Below are positions 54,245-62,255 of a stretch of DNA of 64,000 nucleotides, piece after piece; positions within the stretch are counted from its first letter, which is position 1; the number at the start of each line of letters is the position of its first letter. The notes beneath the pieces were generated by a model. The model had not been told where the DNA came from. It saw only the letters and a list, made by a program, of their open reading frames with translations, and ran no database searches. A program made the position numbers and the translations under genes. The stretch lies in the NCBI GenBank assembly GCA_964545715.1, contig CAZJHX010000020.1:1-64000 (forward strand), in the 5' to 3' direction. Origin of the DNA: CAZJHX01 sp964545715 (GTDB lineage: Bacteria > Myxococcota_A > UBA9042 > GCA-2863065).

Positions 54245-54271
54245 ACCATAGCACGGCTGACGTCGCTGCAA
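54245..54271 (-). promoter_or_regulatory. Candidate promoter of the giant surface gene cluster
   Basis: On the minus strand TTGCAG (54271-54266) and TGC-TATGGT (extended -10, box at 54250-54245) are 15 bases apart, about 50 bases before the start at 54196. The spacing is short and the match partial. It is the only promoter-like element in the 132-base gap after the calpain gene. Confidence 0.4.
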
Positions 54272-54328
54272 CATCCGGACGCCGCGCTTTTTAGGGGCTC
54301 CCGCGGACGTCCCAACGCACACGCCGGG

Positions 54329-55114
54329 CTACGCGTGGCTCTGAGAGATCGACGTGAAGGCGCGGCGGAACGTGGCGATGGGCACGCTCTGCTCGCCCCG
54401 TGCGCTGAGGTGGGGGTTGCGGACGATCACGGTGCGGGCGCTCGGCTCCACGCGGATCACGCTGTAGGCGTGGCTGGGGGACAGCTGATCGAGCTCTTCG
54501 GAGGTCTCGGTGCCGGTTCCGGCGACCACGGGATGACCTGCGCCGATCGCCTCGTCGATCAGCACCAGAATCTGCTCCTCGGTCATGTTGGCCGGGGCGT
54601 AGTCGGTGGCTCGGATCCCGGTGATCTCTTCAAGCGCGAACCGGGCGTGACCGCCCTCGATCTCGCCGTATCCGCCACCCCATTGAGCGTAGGCGCGCTC
54701 GACCACTGAGACCCAGATCTCGATGGGCCCGTCATCCGATTGGCCGTAGACGGGGTTGCCGTGTCGCGTCGGGAAGGCGGCGGTCACAAACTCGTCGTGG
54801 TGCACGAAGCCGCGTTCGTTCAGGACCCAGAAGCGCACCCGAAACCGATTGTCGCTCAGAGGCTGAATCATCTGCCGGATTCGGTCAGGATCGCTCATTG
54901 CCACCGCTGAAAGCGAGGACAGCAGGAAGCAGTCGCCTATCTGCCCCTGTCGTACGTCATTGTGGTGCGGCCCGGCGGCCTCGCCGTCGCTTGCGGGACC
55001 GTAGTACAACCGCGAGCCCCCCGGTTCATAGCTGACTCCGGCTTGCATACGGGCGCCGTCATCGGGTGCAAGCGCCGGATCCGCGACGCTTGCCGGCCTC
55101 GACCGCGTCGACAT
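54329..55114 (-). CDS. Calpain-like (C2 family) cysteine protease
   Basis: About 261 residues from ATG 55114. The calpain catalytic triad is present: C62 in VRQGQIGDCFLLSSLSAVA, H215 in LSPSHAYSVIRV and N233 in TVIVRNPHL, spaced as in the family. Between them are IEIWVSVVERAYAQWGGGYG (the usual helix of the protease core) and a segment on substrate recognition. No signal peptide or calcium-binding EF-hand domain is seen. Bacterial calpain-like proteases are often effectors, developmental proteases or parts of polymorphic toxins. The N terminus is uncertain: another frame upstream (55059-55315) carries coding signal, so the native protein may be about 70 residues longer. It sits downstream of the clan-CD-like lipoprotein gene. 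Confidence 0.8.
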   Translation of the reverse strand: MSTRSRPASVADPALAPDDGARMQAGVSYEPGGSRLYYGPASDGEAAGPHHNDVRQGQIGDCFLLSSLSAVAMSDPDRIRQMIQPLSDNRFRVRFWVLNERGFVHHDEFVTAAFPTRHGNPVYGQSDDGPIEIWVSVVERAYAQWGGGYGEIEGGHARFALEEITGIRATDYAPANMTEEQILVLIDEAIGAGHPVVAGTGTETSEELDQLSPSHAYSVIRVEPSARTVIVRNPHLSARGEQSVPIATFRRAFTSISQSHA

Positions 55115-55315
55115 CGTCTTCGGTGGGGGCAGGGGTGGTCGGTCGTAGGCGCAGGCCGCCCTCGACCCGCTCCACGCGCATGGCCTTGCCGGACCGGGTC
55201 GGGTCGAGCAACAGCGCTGCGTTGGGCTCGGCGGCGAGCTGGGCGTCCGTCGGGCAGCCGGTGGCAAGCCTGCTTGACAGCTCGTGTGTTCGCTTGACAC
55301 CGGGCGCGTGGAGGG
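55059..55315 (-). other. Out-of-frame coding stretch upstream of the calpain-like gene
   Basis: The frame one base away from the calpain frame reads as ordinary protein (LATGCPTDAQLAAEPNAALL, KAMRVERVEGGLRLRPTT, EDDVDAVEAGK) with strongly GC-rich third codon positions, up to a TGA at 55059-55061. The calpain frame is poor there (Pro/Arg/Ser/Cys-rich) but becomes protein-like from about 55085 on. The switch suggests that the gene continues upstream and has a one-base indel near 55060-55090. Confidence 0.45.
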
Positions 55316-55320
55316 AGGGC

Positions 55321-56964
55321 TTATCGGGCTTCCAGCGTCCAGCTGGAGGTCTCGGCCCAGCCGCGCACCATCACGTGCATGCTGGCGGGCGCCTCGAGCT
55401 CGATCGTGCAGGTTTCGGCGCTGCCCTCGATGTAGGGGCGGCAGTCGAAGTCCTCTGTGGTCGGGGCCTCGCCCACGCGCACGTACAGGTCAGCGTCGCC
55501 GTCGCCCGTCAGCGTGAAAGTGTAGCTGCCGGCCGGGGTCAGCGGCGTGGCAAAGTGGGCCTCCTCATCGGCGGCCACGGTGCCGGTCTCGTTCATGCCG
55601 GCAAACGGGACGGGCTCTTCGCCGCTGTCCATGCCCGGGTGGTAGACGTTGTCCTCTTCGCCGGAGACCAGGACGACCTGGGAGCGGTTGAAGTCCGCGA
55701 AGATCGTCTCGTAGGTGCGCGGGGCGTCGAACGCGAGCAGGGCGTCGATCAGCGCGTTGGCGTTGCGGGCGCTCTGGGTGGCCGGGGACGGCATCGCGTT
55801 GGTGATGATGTCCAGGTACTTGGTGCCGTTGGGGTCGTCGTCGTTGACGGCCGTGTGCGCGTCGGCAAGCTCGGAGTCGACGTAGGCGTAGGTGTCGCAG
55901 CCGTTCATAAAGACGATGGCGTACTGCCCGGTCTGCCACTCGCCCTTGGCGGCCAGCGCGCGGATGTTGGCGCCCAGGCCCGAGTGGCCGCTGTAGACGA
56001 TCAGGTCGGCCGAGCCGGACAGCGTCTCGTAGCGGTTGTCGAAGTCGGGGCCGGGGTTTTGTACGCCGTCGACCAGCAGCACCACGATCTGGACCTGCTT
56101 ACCGTCGGGCAGCGTGGCCTCGATGGTGACGTCGGGGATGTCGATGCCGGGGTTGTTCGGAAGGTCGGCGGGCGTGGTCTGCACGTCGGAGGCGCCCATG
56201 TTGTCGATGATCTTCTGGATGAACTGGTTGTAGGACCGGATCCCGGCGTCGGAGTTGGACGTGGCGCCGTGCTTGAACTTGCCGAAGATCGCCAGGACCT
56301 CCAGGCGGTTGTCCTTCCAGACTTCGTGGTACTCGGGGTATTTGCCGGTGCTGTTGATGGAGCTGACGGTGACCGTGGCCTCCATGCGCACGACCTCGGC
56401 CTCTTCGAGCGCGCAGCCGCTGCGGTGGGGGCGGTAGTAGTACCACATGCTGCCCGCGTCGACGTCGTGCGCGCCCCAGTCAACGCAGGTGTGACCGTGA
56501 CGCTCGGCGAAGCCCTCCTGGCCTGCGTGGCTGAGGTCGCTGGGCAGGATCAGCTCGTAGGTGCTCGGCACGTCGTCGCGCTTGCCCCACGCCACCGGCA
56601 TGCGGGCGCGGTAGCTGATCTGCACGCCGTTGGCCACGTCCTTGGTCTCCACGTCCGTCAGCTCGACCTTGTCCAGGCGGCCGACCGAGTTCTCACCGTT
56701 CAACTGCCCGATCGTAAAGAGCAGCTGCGACTCGATCTGCTTGTCCGTATTCCACGAGCTCGTGGTGACCAGCACGCCGCTGAACTCAAAGTCCAGGAAG
56801 ATCGCGTCGATGCTGGCGTCCGCCTTGCCGGTGCCCGCGGCGTTGCCGCCCTTGCCGGCGGTCGAGAAGTCCAGAACCTCGGCGTCGGAGCAGCCGAACA
56901 CGGTGATCAGCGCCAGGGTCAGCGCGGCGCGAAGTGTGTTGGAGCGGGTGATCATGTCGAACAT
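55321..56964 (-). CDS. Lipoprotein with clan-CD-like (caspase-fold) core and PPC domain
   Basis: A 547-residue protein; the signal peptide ends in ITVFGC, a lipobox. The start ATG 56964 has AAAGGA upstream. Residues about 100-240 are mixed alpha/beta. From about 290 on a fold like caspase/gingipain peptidases is suggested: a strand-His element SADLIVYSGHSGLG (H327) and a strand-Cys element YAIVFMNGCDTYAYVDSE (C356), the order and spacing of the His/Cys dyad of clan CD. The C-terminal about 100 residues form a PPC-type beta-sandwich (AGSYTFTLTGDGDADLYVRV), which often accompanies secreted peptidases. Assignment to clan CD is inference from motif order. Substrates unknown. The calpain-like gene follows on the same strand, so two peptidase-like genes lie together. 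Confidence 0.72.
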   Translation of the reverse strand: MFDMITRSNTLRAALTLALITVFGCSDAEVLDFSTAGKGGNAAGTGKADASIDAIFLDFEFSGVLVTTSSWNTDKQIESQLLFTIGQLNGENSVGRLDKVELTDVETKDVANGVQISYRARMPVAWGKRDDVPSTYELILPSDLSHAGQEGFAERHGHTCVDWGAHDVDAGSMWYYYRPHRSGCALEEAEVVRMEATVTVSSINSTGKYPEYHEVWKDNRLEVLAIFGKFKHGATSNSDAGIRSYNQFIQKIIDNMGASDVQTTPADLPNNPGIDIPDVTIEATLPDGKQVQIVVLLVDGVQNPGPDFDNRYETLSGSADLIVYSGHSGLGANIRALAAKGEWQTGQYAIVFMNGCDTYAYVDSELADAHTAVNDDDPNGTKYLDIITNAMPSPATQSARNANALIDALLAFDAPRTYETIFADFNRSQVVLVSGEEDNVYHPGMDSGEEPVPFAGMNETGTVAADEEAHFATPLTPAGSYTFTLTGDGDADLYVRVGEAPTTEDFDCRPYIEGSAETCTIELEAPASMHVMVRGWAETSSWTLEAR

Positions 56965-56986
56965 TTGAGTCGGTCCTTTTGTTGGT

Positions 56987-57005
56987 CTGGGGCGGTAGGC
57001 CCCAG
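56987..57005 (-). other. Perfect 7-bp hairpin in the divergent gap
   Basis: CTGGGGC (56987-56993) and GCCCCAG (56999-57005) pair perfectly around a 5-base loop, 23 bases upstream of the lipoprotein start on the minus strand. It could affect translation of the 55321-56964 gene or be chance in GC-rich DNA. The 215-base gap to 57180 otherwise shows no clear promoter. Confidence 0.3.
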
Positions 57006-57179
57006 CGGCACAGTCCTACAGCATACGTCGTGCCATGCTTGTAATGGGCTGAAATCAAAGGGAATTCTGGCTTGGTGGGGTTTGCGGGCCTCTTTTTTGG
57101 TCCAGCGGGTGATCCGTTCTCGCGTGGCCCCCGTAAAGAGGGCAGTTCACACGACAATGCACTTTTGAGGACACACGCT

Positions 57180-57608
57180 ATGACGCGCTTTGCAATGATC
57201 ACCTTCGCCCTGCTCACGACGACGACCGCCGCCGCCGCCCCGGGTGTCGACAGCGCATGCGCCGGCCTGCACCTCACGCTTGTCGACGGCAGCGACACCG
57301 TCGGTTGGACAACCACCACGATCACGGGCACCGAAATGGTCGTCAGCGCCACTGATGAGCGCGGCGTGGAGGTGCGCACCATCGGCCGCCTGGACAGCAG
57401 CGCTTGCAGCACCGTTATGAATCACGTCGTGGCAGCGCGCTTCGCCCCGTCGTCCAGCCGCTCCTACGGCGCCTTTGGCGAGACCCGGCCCACAATCCAG
57501 GTCGGCGTGAGCGGTGAGGTTGTTGTGGACGCCGCCGTGTGGTCCGGCGACCTGAAGCAGCGCACGCCCATCAGCGCGCTGATCAGCCTGATCAGCCGCC
57601 TTCGCTGA
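57180..57608 (+). CDS. Small exported protein of unknown function
   Basis: A 142-residue protein. The ATG at 57180 has GAGGA nine bases upstream. Residues 1 to about 20 (MTRFAMITFALLTTTTAAAA) form a signal peptide. The mature part is beta-rich, with two Cys (ACAGLHLTLVDGSDTVGW; LDSSACSTV) that could form one disulfide, and ends in a basic helix (TPISALISLISRLR). No family was recognised. It is divergent from the clan-CD-like lipoprotein gene and its last 17 bases overlap the end of the PcfJ-domain gene on the opposite strand. Confidence 0.72.
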   Translation: MTRFAMITFALLTTTTAAAAPGVDSACAGLHLTLVDGSDTVGWTTTTITGTEMVVSATDERGVEVRTIGRLDSSACSTVMNHVVAARFAPSSSRSYGAFGETRPTIQVGVSGEVVVDAAVWSGDLKQRTPISALISLISRLR

Positions 57609-58866
57609 CCGACCCGATCCCCACCCGCGCAGCCCACGCCTTGACGGCGGCAAGCTCGGCGCCGGTCGGCAGTCGATTATCCACCCCACGCACCTGCACC
57701 ACCGCCTGCGCCCGATGGTCTACCTCGACCGTCAGCGGCACGACTCGGCCGTCCGGATGCAGCGCACCCATCGACCACAACGAGATCACGCCCGCGCGCG
57801 CCTTGCTGGCATACGCGTAGACACAATGTCGCTGGGTCTTGCCCTCGGTGTGGATGTCGGCCATGGACCGCAGCTCGCGCATGGACCACATGATCAGGCC
57901 GGTTGGCGTGCGCTCTGACCACGTCGCGTCCGGGTAGCCCGAGCTTGGGATGTCGGCATCGGGGCCCCGGCGCTCGCCGTGCAGCTCGGCGATCCAGGCG
58001 TGCATGGCGCGCAGCACCGCAGGTAGCGGCCGGCCGGTCAATTCGTAGGCCGGATCCCGAGCGCGCATCTCCTCCAGGTAGTCCAGCACCGGGTCCAGCT
58101 GCCCGTCGCCCAGCGCGGGCCTATCGACGAACCACTGGATGACCGTCTGCCAGAAGGGCTCGTCCTCGCGCAGCCGATGGCCCAGGCGTGAGCGTGCGAT
58201 GGCGTTGGCCCGCGTCACAGTCGCCTCGTAGGCCAGCGCCTGAGCGCGCCGCACCGCTCGCACCGCGTCCCAGCCCGGCGGGGTTTGCAGGTAGAGGTGG
58301 CACATGCGGCGCGTCAGTGGGGTGCTGAGTAGGCCCGCCGCCACCGCTTTGGGCATGCTCTCGCCCGTGCCGATGCGCGCAAAAAGCTCTACCAGGCGCT
58401 CGTCCGCCTCGGGCCGGACGAACACGCTGTCGAGAAACGCGGGCACGTCGTACTCCGCCAGCAGGTGTCGCAGCAGCGCGCCCAGCTGTCTCTCGGGTCG
58501 CCCGCGCGGAGGCTGAAAGTCGGCGGGATCACGCAGCCACGGATGCGCCGTCGCCCGCCACAACGGCCGCGGACCAAAGCGGCGCAGGATCGCGGGGGCG
58601 CACTGCTTCAAGTGGGTCGCCAGCGCCCGGGCCCGCTCCCCGCGCTCGTCCACGTCGCCGGCACGCAGCAGGTATCGCTGCATGGCCTGCTCTTCCTCGG
58701 TCTGGCGCGTCCGCCCGCCCGCGTCCTCATTGAGCAGGGTCGACTCCGGCACCGGCAGTCCGGCCGTGCCCAGCACCTGCGTGATGCGGGAGCGATTTTG
58801 CGCGGCGCGGGCCTTCAACGCCTGTGCGAGGCGCCGTGGGTCGGGGGCTTTTTCGCGGTTACCCAT
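57592..58866 (-). CDS. PcfJ-domain protein
   Basis: A 424-residue cytoplasmic protein without membrane segments. The last about 110 residues match the PcfJ-like domain: MADIHTEGKTQRHCVYAYASK, AGVISLWSM, VPLTVEVDHRAQAVVQVRGV, then a Pro-Thr-Gly-Ala end. PcfJ-like proteins were first named on a conjugative plasmid, but they also occur in chromosomes; their biochemical role is not known to me. The preceding 300 residues are helical and Arg-rich (ARAAQNRSRITQVLGTAGLP, AYEATVTRANAIARSRLGHR) and may bind nucleic acid; this is inference. Its 3' end overlaps the small exported gene. The start at ATG 58866 is divergent from the IgGFc-binding-type gene (67 bases between starts). Confidence 0.78.
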   Translation of the reverse strand: MGNREKAPDPRRLAQALKARAAQNRSRITQVLGTAGLPVPESTLLNEDAGGRTRQTEEEQAMQRYLLRAGDVDERGERARALATHLKQCAPAILRRFGPRPLWRATAHPWLRDPADFQPPRGRPERQLGALLRHLLAEYDVPAFLDSVFVRPEADERLVELFARIGTGESMPKAVAAGLLSTPLTRRMCHLYLQTPPGWDAVRAVRRAQALAYEATVTRANAIARSRLGHRLREDEPFWQTVIQWFVDRPALGDGQLDPVLDYLEEMRARDPAYELTGRPLPAVLRAMHAWIAELHGERRGPDADIPSSGYPDATWSERTPTGLIMWSMRELRSMADIHTEGKTQRHCVYAYASKARAGVISLWSMGALHPDGRVVPLTVEVDHRAQAVVQVRGVDNRLPTGAELAAVKAWAARVGIGSVSEGG

Positions 58867-58933
58867 CTATGAATAGTGGTGAATGAAGGTTCCAGACGCA
58901 AGATAGCGCCGGTTTGCGGTAGAGTGCGGCGCG

Positions 58934-60790
58934 ATGAAAACGACACGTCTTTTCAGGATTTGTGCGGTCGCGGCCATGCTGGCCGGCTGCGGAACGAGCG
59001 ACCGTGGGTCATCCACCTCCAAGGGCACCGGAACCGGCGGCGGGGGCGGCGATATCGTCGAGAGCACCTCCGACGACGACACCGGCGACGACACCGGCAC
59101 CGGGGACACCTCCGACACGTCCGGCACGACCACCGGCGGCACGACCGACACCGGCAGCGACTGCACACCGGCCTGCGTCTCGCCCCAGGAGTGCATCGAC
59201 GGCGCCTGCAAGCTGCCCACGCTCTGCCAGCCCTTCACCTGGGTGTGCGAGGGCCTGGTCGGCAAAAAGCAGTGCAACGAAGAGGGCACCGGCTTCCTGG
59301 ATCCCGAGCCGTGCCCGGGCGACCAGTACTGCACGTCGGGGCAATGCGGGCTGAAGTGCAGCCTGGATCCCAAATGGGGCGCCTACGTCGGCTGTGTCTT
59401 CTGGACGGTCGATCTGCCGGTGTGGGATGACCCGACGCTGCCCAACGCCAACACGCTGCCGCACGCCGTCGTGGTGTCCAATCCCAGCGAGCTGGACGCG
59501 ACCGTCGAGTTCACGCCGCCGCCGGGCGTCAACTTCAACTTCGCAGACCTGACGGTGCCCGGCTCGGGCAGCCGGGTGTTCGAGTTTCCGTACCCCGAGC
59601 TGGCCACCGAAGGCAGTGACATCACCGACGTGGGCGTCCGCATCGAGTCGGATCGCCCGGTGCTGGTCCACCAATTCAACCCCTGGGACAACACCTACAG
59701 CAACGACGCGTCTCTGCTGCTGCCCGAGCCGCTGCTGGGCCAGGAGCACCTGATCTTGTCCTGGCCGACCGACCCGCGCTGCCTGATCGAGATCCCCGGC
59801 CTCCCCAACTTCGGCGGGCCGTGCTCGCACAGCTTCTTGTCCGTGGTGGCCCCGACCGACAACACCGAGGTGACCGTGCGCGCGTCGGCCCGCGTGGCCG
59901 GAACCGTCATCCCCGAGGGCATGGAAGGCCAGATCGAGCCGACCGTGGACCCGATGCCGCCGGGCGCGATCCAGACCTTTACGCTGAACAAGGGCCAGGT
60001 CCTGAACCTGGACGCCATGCCCGAGACGATCTTCGAGACGGCGGATCTGACCGGCAGCCTGGTGCTGAGCAACAAGCCGATCGCGGTGTTCTCCGGCCAC
60101 GACTCCGCGGCTGTGTCGGCGCCGGGCGGTGGTGGCGGCACGGGTGATCCCGGCGAAGACAGCGGCTCCTGCTGCCTGGACCACCTCGAAGAGCAGATGA
60201 TCCCGGTGTCGCTGCTGGGCACGCATTACGTGGCCGCCAAGTCCGCGTCGCGGGGTGGCGAGAAGGACCTGTGGCGCCTGATCGCGGCCGACGACAATGT
60301 GACGATCACCACGACACCGCCCATCGAGGGGCTGAACGGGCAGACGCTGGCCAAGAAGGGCGAGTGGATCGAGGCGTACACCACGGAGAGCTTCGACATC
60401 CAGGCAACCGGCCGCATCCAGGTCGGCCAGTATCTCGTGAGCCAGGAGGACACCCAGGACGTCACCGGCGATCCCAGCCTGATCCTGGCGATTCCCGTGG
60501 AGCGCTATCGCAGCACCTACCCGATCATGGTGCCGCCCCTGTACGCCAAAAACTACGTGTCGGTGGTGCGCAGCCCCGGGACGCCGATCCAGGTGGATGG
60601 CGCGCCCGTGGCCGACGGGGAGTTCACGCCGGTCGCCGGCAGCTGGGAGATCGCCTGGATCCTGCTGTCCGAGGGCTTTCACACCGTGACGGGCGACGCG
60701 CCGTTCAGCTTGTCCGCTTATGGCTACAACACGGCGGCCAGCTACGGGTATCCTGGGGGCATGACCATCCCGGGAGAGGCCAATCCGTGA
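58934..60790 (+). CDS. IgGFc-binding-type surface lipoprotein
   Basis: A 618-residue lipoprotein. The signal peptide (LFRICAVAAMLAGC) ends in the lipobox LAGC; a Gly/Thr/Asp-rich linker and a Cys-rich segment (CVSPQECIDGACKLPTLC) follow. From about residue 130 to the end is a beta-rich domain of the IgGFc-binding N-terminal type (VGCVFWTVDLPVWDD, HAVVVSNPSELDATVEF, DRPVLVHQFNPWD, EEQMIPVSLLGTHYVAAKS, LWRLIAADDNVTITTT). The 'IgGFc' name is historical; in Myxococcota such proteins are probable surface adhesins. No ribosome site is clear upstream of ATG 58934; TAGAGT at 58919-58924 may serve as a -10 box for a leaderless message. The stop overlaps the start of the next gene (GTGA), so the two are coupled. 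Confidence 0.85.
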   Translation: MKTTRLFRICAVAAMLAGCGTSDRGSSTSKGTGTGGGGGDIVESTSDDDTGDDTGTGDTSDTSGTTTGGTTDTGSDCTPACVSPQECIDGACKLPTLCQPFTWVCEGLVGKKQCNEEGTGFLDPEPCPGDQYCTSGQCGLKCSLDPKWGAYVGCVFWTVDLPVWDDPTLPNANTLPHAVVVSNPSELDATVEFTPPPGVNFNFADLTVPGSGSRVFEFPYPELATEGSDITDVGVRIESDRPVLVHQFNPWDNTYSNDASLLLPEPLLGQEHLILSWPTDPRCLIEIPGLPNFGGPCSHSFLSVVAPTDNTEVTVRASARVAGTVIPEGMEGQIEPTVDPMPPGAIQTFTLNKGQVLNLDAMPETIFETADLTGSLVLSNKPIAVFSGHDSAAVSAPGGGGGTGDPGEDSGSCCLDHLEEQMIPVSLLGTHYVAAKSASRGGEKDLWRLIAADDNVTITTTPPIEGLNGQTLAKKGEWIEAYTTESFDIQATGRIQVGQYLVSQEDTQDVTGDPSLILAIPVERYRSTYPIMVPPLYAKNYVSVVRSPGTPIQVDGAPVADGEFTPVAGSWEIAWILLSEGFHTVTGDAPFSLSAYGYNTAASYGYPGGMTIPGEANP

Positions 60791-62253
60791 CCACCGCGAC
60801 GCTCGCCCTGCTGACCTCAATAGCGCTGACTGCGCCGCCGAACACCATCTCCGTACAAGCGTTTGCGCGCGGCGACGGCGGTGTCGCCGTGGAGGGGGAT
60901 TACAAGATCACCGTCGGCTTGTACGACGCGGCCGACGGCGGCGTGGAGCTGTGGACGCACACCTACCCCGAGGTGCCGATCGCCGGCGGGGTCTTCTCTT
61001 TGGCCCTGGACAACGTGACACCGACGCTTTTCACCGGCGGCGGTGACGTGTGGATCGGGATCAAGATCGAGGGCGATCCGGAGCTGCCGCGCCAGAAGGT
61101 GCTGTCGGCCCCCGTCGCGCTGGTCGCCGTGCGCGCCCTGGAGCTGCAGTGCAGCGGCTGCATCGACACCGGCCAGCTGGCCACCGGCGCGGTGACCGCG
61201 GCCAAGCTCGGCATCAGCTGTGACGTGGGGCAGGTGCTCGCCATGACCGACGCCGGCTGGGGCTGCGCCGCCAACACGGACACCGAGTACAAAACCGGCG
61301 TCGGGCTCGTCCTGACGGAGGACACCTTTGCGCTGGACCTCGACTACACCGACAGCCGGTACGTCCAGTCGGACGGCGACATGGCGGTCACGGGCGGCGG
61401 CAAGTTTGGCGGCGGCGTGCAGATCGGCACGGACGACGCGACATGCACCGCCGAGAAGGCCGGCACCCTGCGCTGGACCGGCGAGACGATCGAGGTCTGC
61501 GGCGCCGTTGACGGTACGCCCGCGTGGAAGGCGCTGGGCGCGCCCGCTGTGTGCGGCAACGGCGTGCAGGAGGGCAGCGAGCCCTGCGATGACGGCAACA
61601 AGGTACAGACCGACGCCTGCCTGAACACCTGCGTGAAGGCCTCCTGCGGTGACAACTTCATCCAGTCCGGGGTGGAGCAGTGCGACGACGGGAACCAGAC
61701 CGCCGGGGACGGCTGCGACGCCGCCTGCAAGGCCGAGAGCACCGAGGGCTGCGCGCCCGGCATCGCCTTCAAGCAGGAGATCGCGCCCGACCTGTGGCTG
61801 TGCGCCAAGGACAACGTCACCGGCAACAACAACTACATTGAGGCCTACTCGGCGTGCAACGAGGCCGGGGGCTTCCACATGGGCACCGTGACCAGCATGA
61901 CGCGGCGCGGGCTGCCGACCGACGCGCAGATCGCGCCCGCCATGAACTGGGCCAAAGCGCAGGGCTACGACTACGTGGTCTCGGGCCAGCCGGTGCGCTT
62001 CTTCTCGTGGAACTACGCGGACACGCCGTACGAATCGACCAGCTGCGGGTCGGGCGGGCTCGGCTATATTCACACCGGCGAAACGACCGGCTCAGGCAGC
62101 AACTGGGTGGCCCTGACGGACGGCAACGGCGCCGACTTCCGCCCCTGGCCGGCCGCCAACTGCGTCGAGGTCAGCTATCACACGCTGGTCTCGCTGTGTC
62201 AGAACTCGACGGCTGATCCGGATGCGTACGTCTTCGATCACCGCTGGCGCTAG
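60787..62253 (+). CDS. Secreted fibre-like protein with DUF4215 repeats
   Basis: A 488-residue exported protein starting at GTG 60787, with GGAGAGG seven bases upstream. The N terminus (TTATLALLTSIALTAPP) is a short signal peptide. Residues about 20-125 form a domain often seen at the head of tail-fibre/collagen-like secreted proteins (VEGDYKITVGLYDAADGGVE, GGVFSLALD, GTGQLATGAVTAAKLG-type pattern). Then come two or three DUF4215-type Cys repeats (CGNGVQEGSEPCDDGNKVQT, CGDNFIQSGVEQCDDGN) and a C-terminal globular domain with Trp/Tyr/Cys (FFSWNYADTPYESTSCG, NWVALTDGNGADFRPWPAAN). The fused start/stop with the IgGFc-binding-type gene implies that the two are made together, probably as a surface pair. 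Target unknown. Confidence 0.8.
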   Translation: MTTATLALLTSIALTAPPNTISVQAFARGDGGVAVEGDYKITVGLYDAADGGVELWTHTYPEVPIAGGVFSLALDNVTPTLFTGGGDVWIGIKIEGDPELPRQKVLSAPVALVAVRALELQCSGCIDTGQLATGAVTAAKLGISCDVGQVLAMTDAGWGCAANTDTEYKTGVGLVLTEDTFALDLDYTDSRYVQSDGDMAVTGGGKFGGGVQIGTDDATCTAEKAGTLRWTGETIEVCGAVDGTPAWKALGAPAVCGNGVQEGSEPCDDGNKVQTDACLNTCVKASCGDNFIQSGVEQCDDGNQTAGDGCDAACKAESTEGCAPGIAFKQEIAPDLWLCAKDNVTGNNNYIEAYSACNEAGGFHMGTVTSMTRRGLPTDAQIAPAMNWAKAQGYDYVVSGQPVRFFSWNYADTPYESTSCGSGGLGYIHTGETTGSGSNWVALTDGNGADFRPWPAANCVEVSYHTLVSLCQNSTADPDAYVFDHRWR

Positions 62254-62255
62254 CG

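Noticed and set aside
55066..57168. Plus-strand open frame of 700 codons opposite the clan-CD-like lipoprotein gene
   Set aside because: Val/Gly/Asp-rich antisense frame, while the minus frame has a signal peptide, lipobox and PPC domain.
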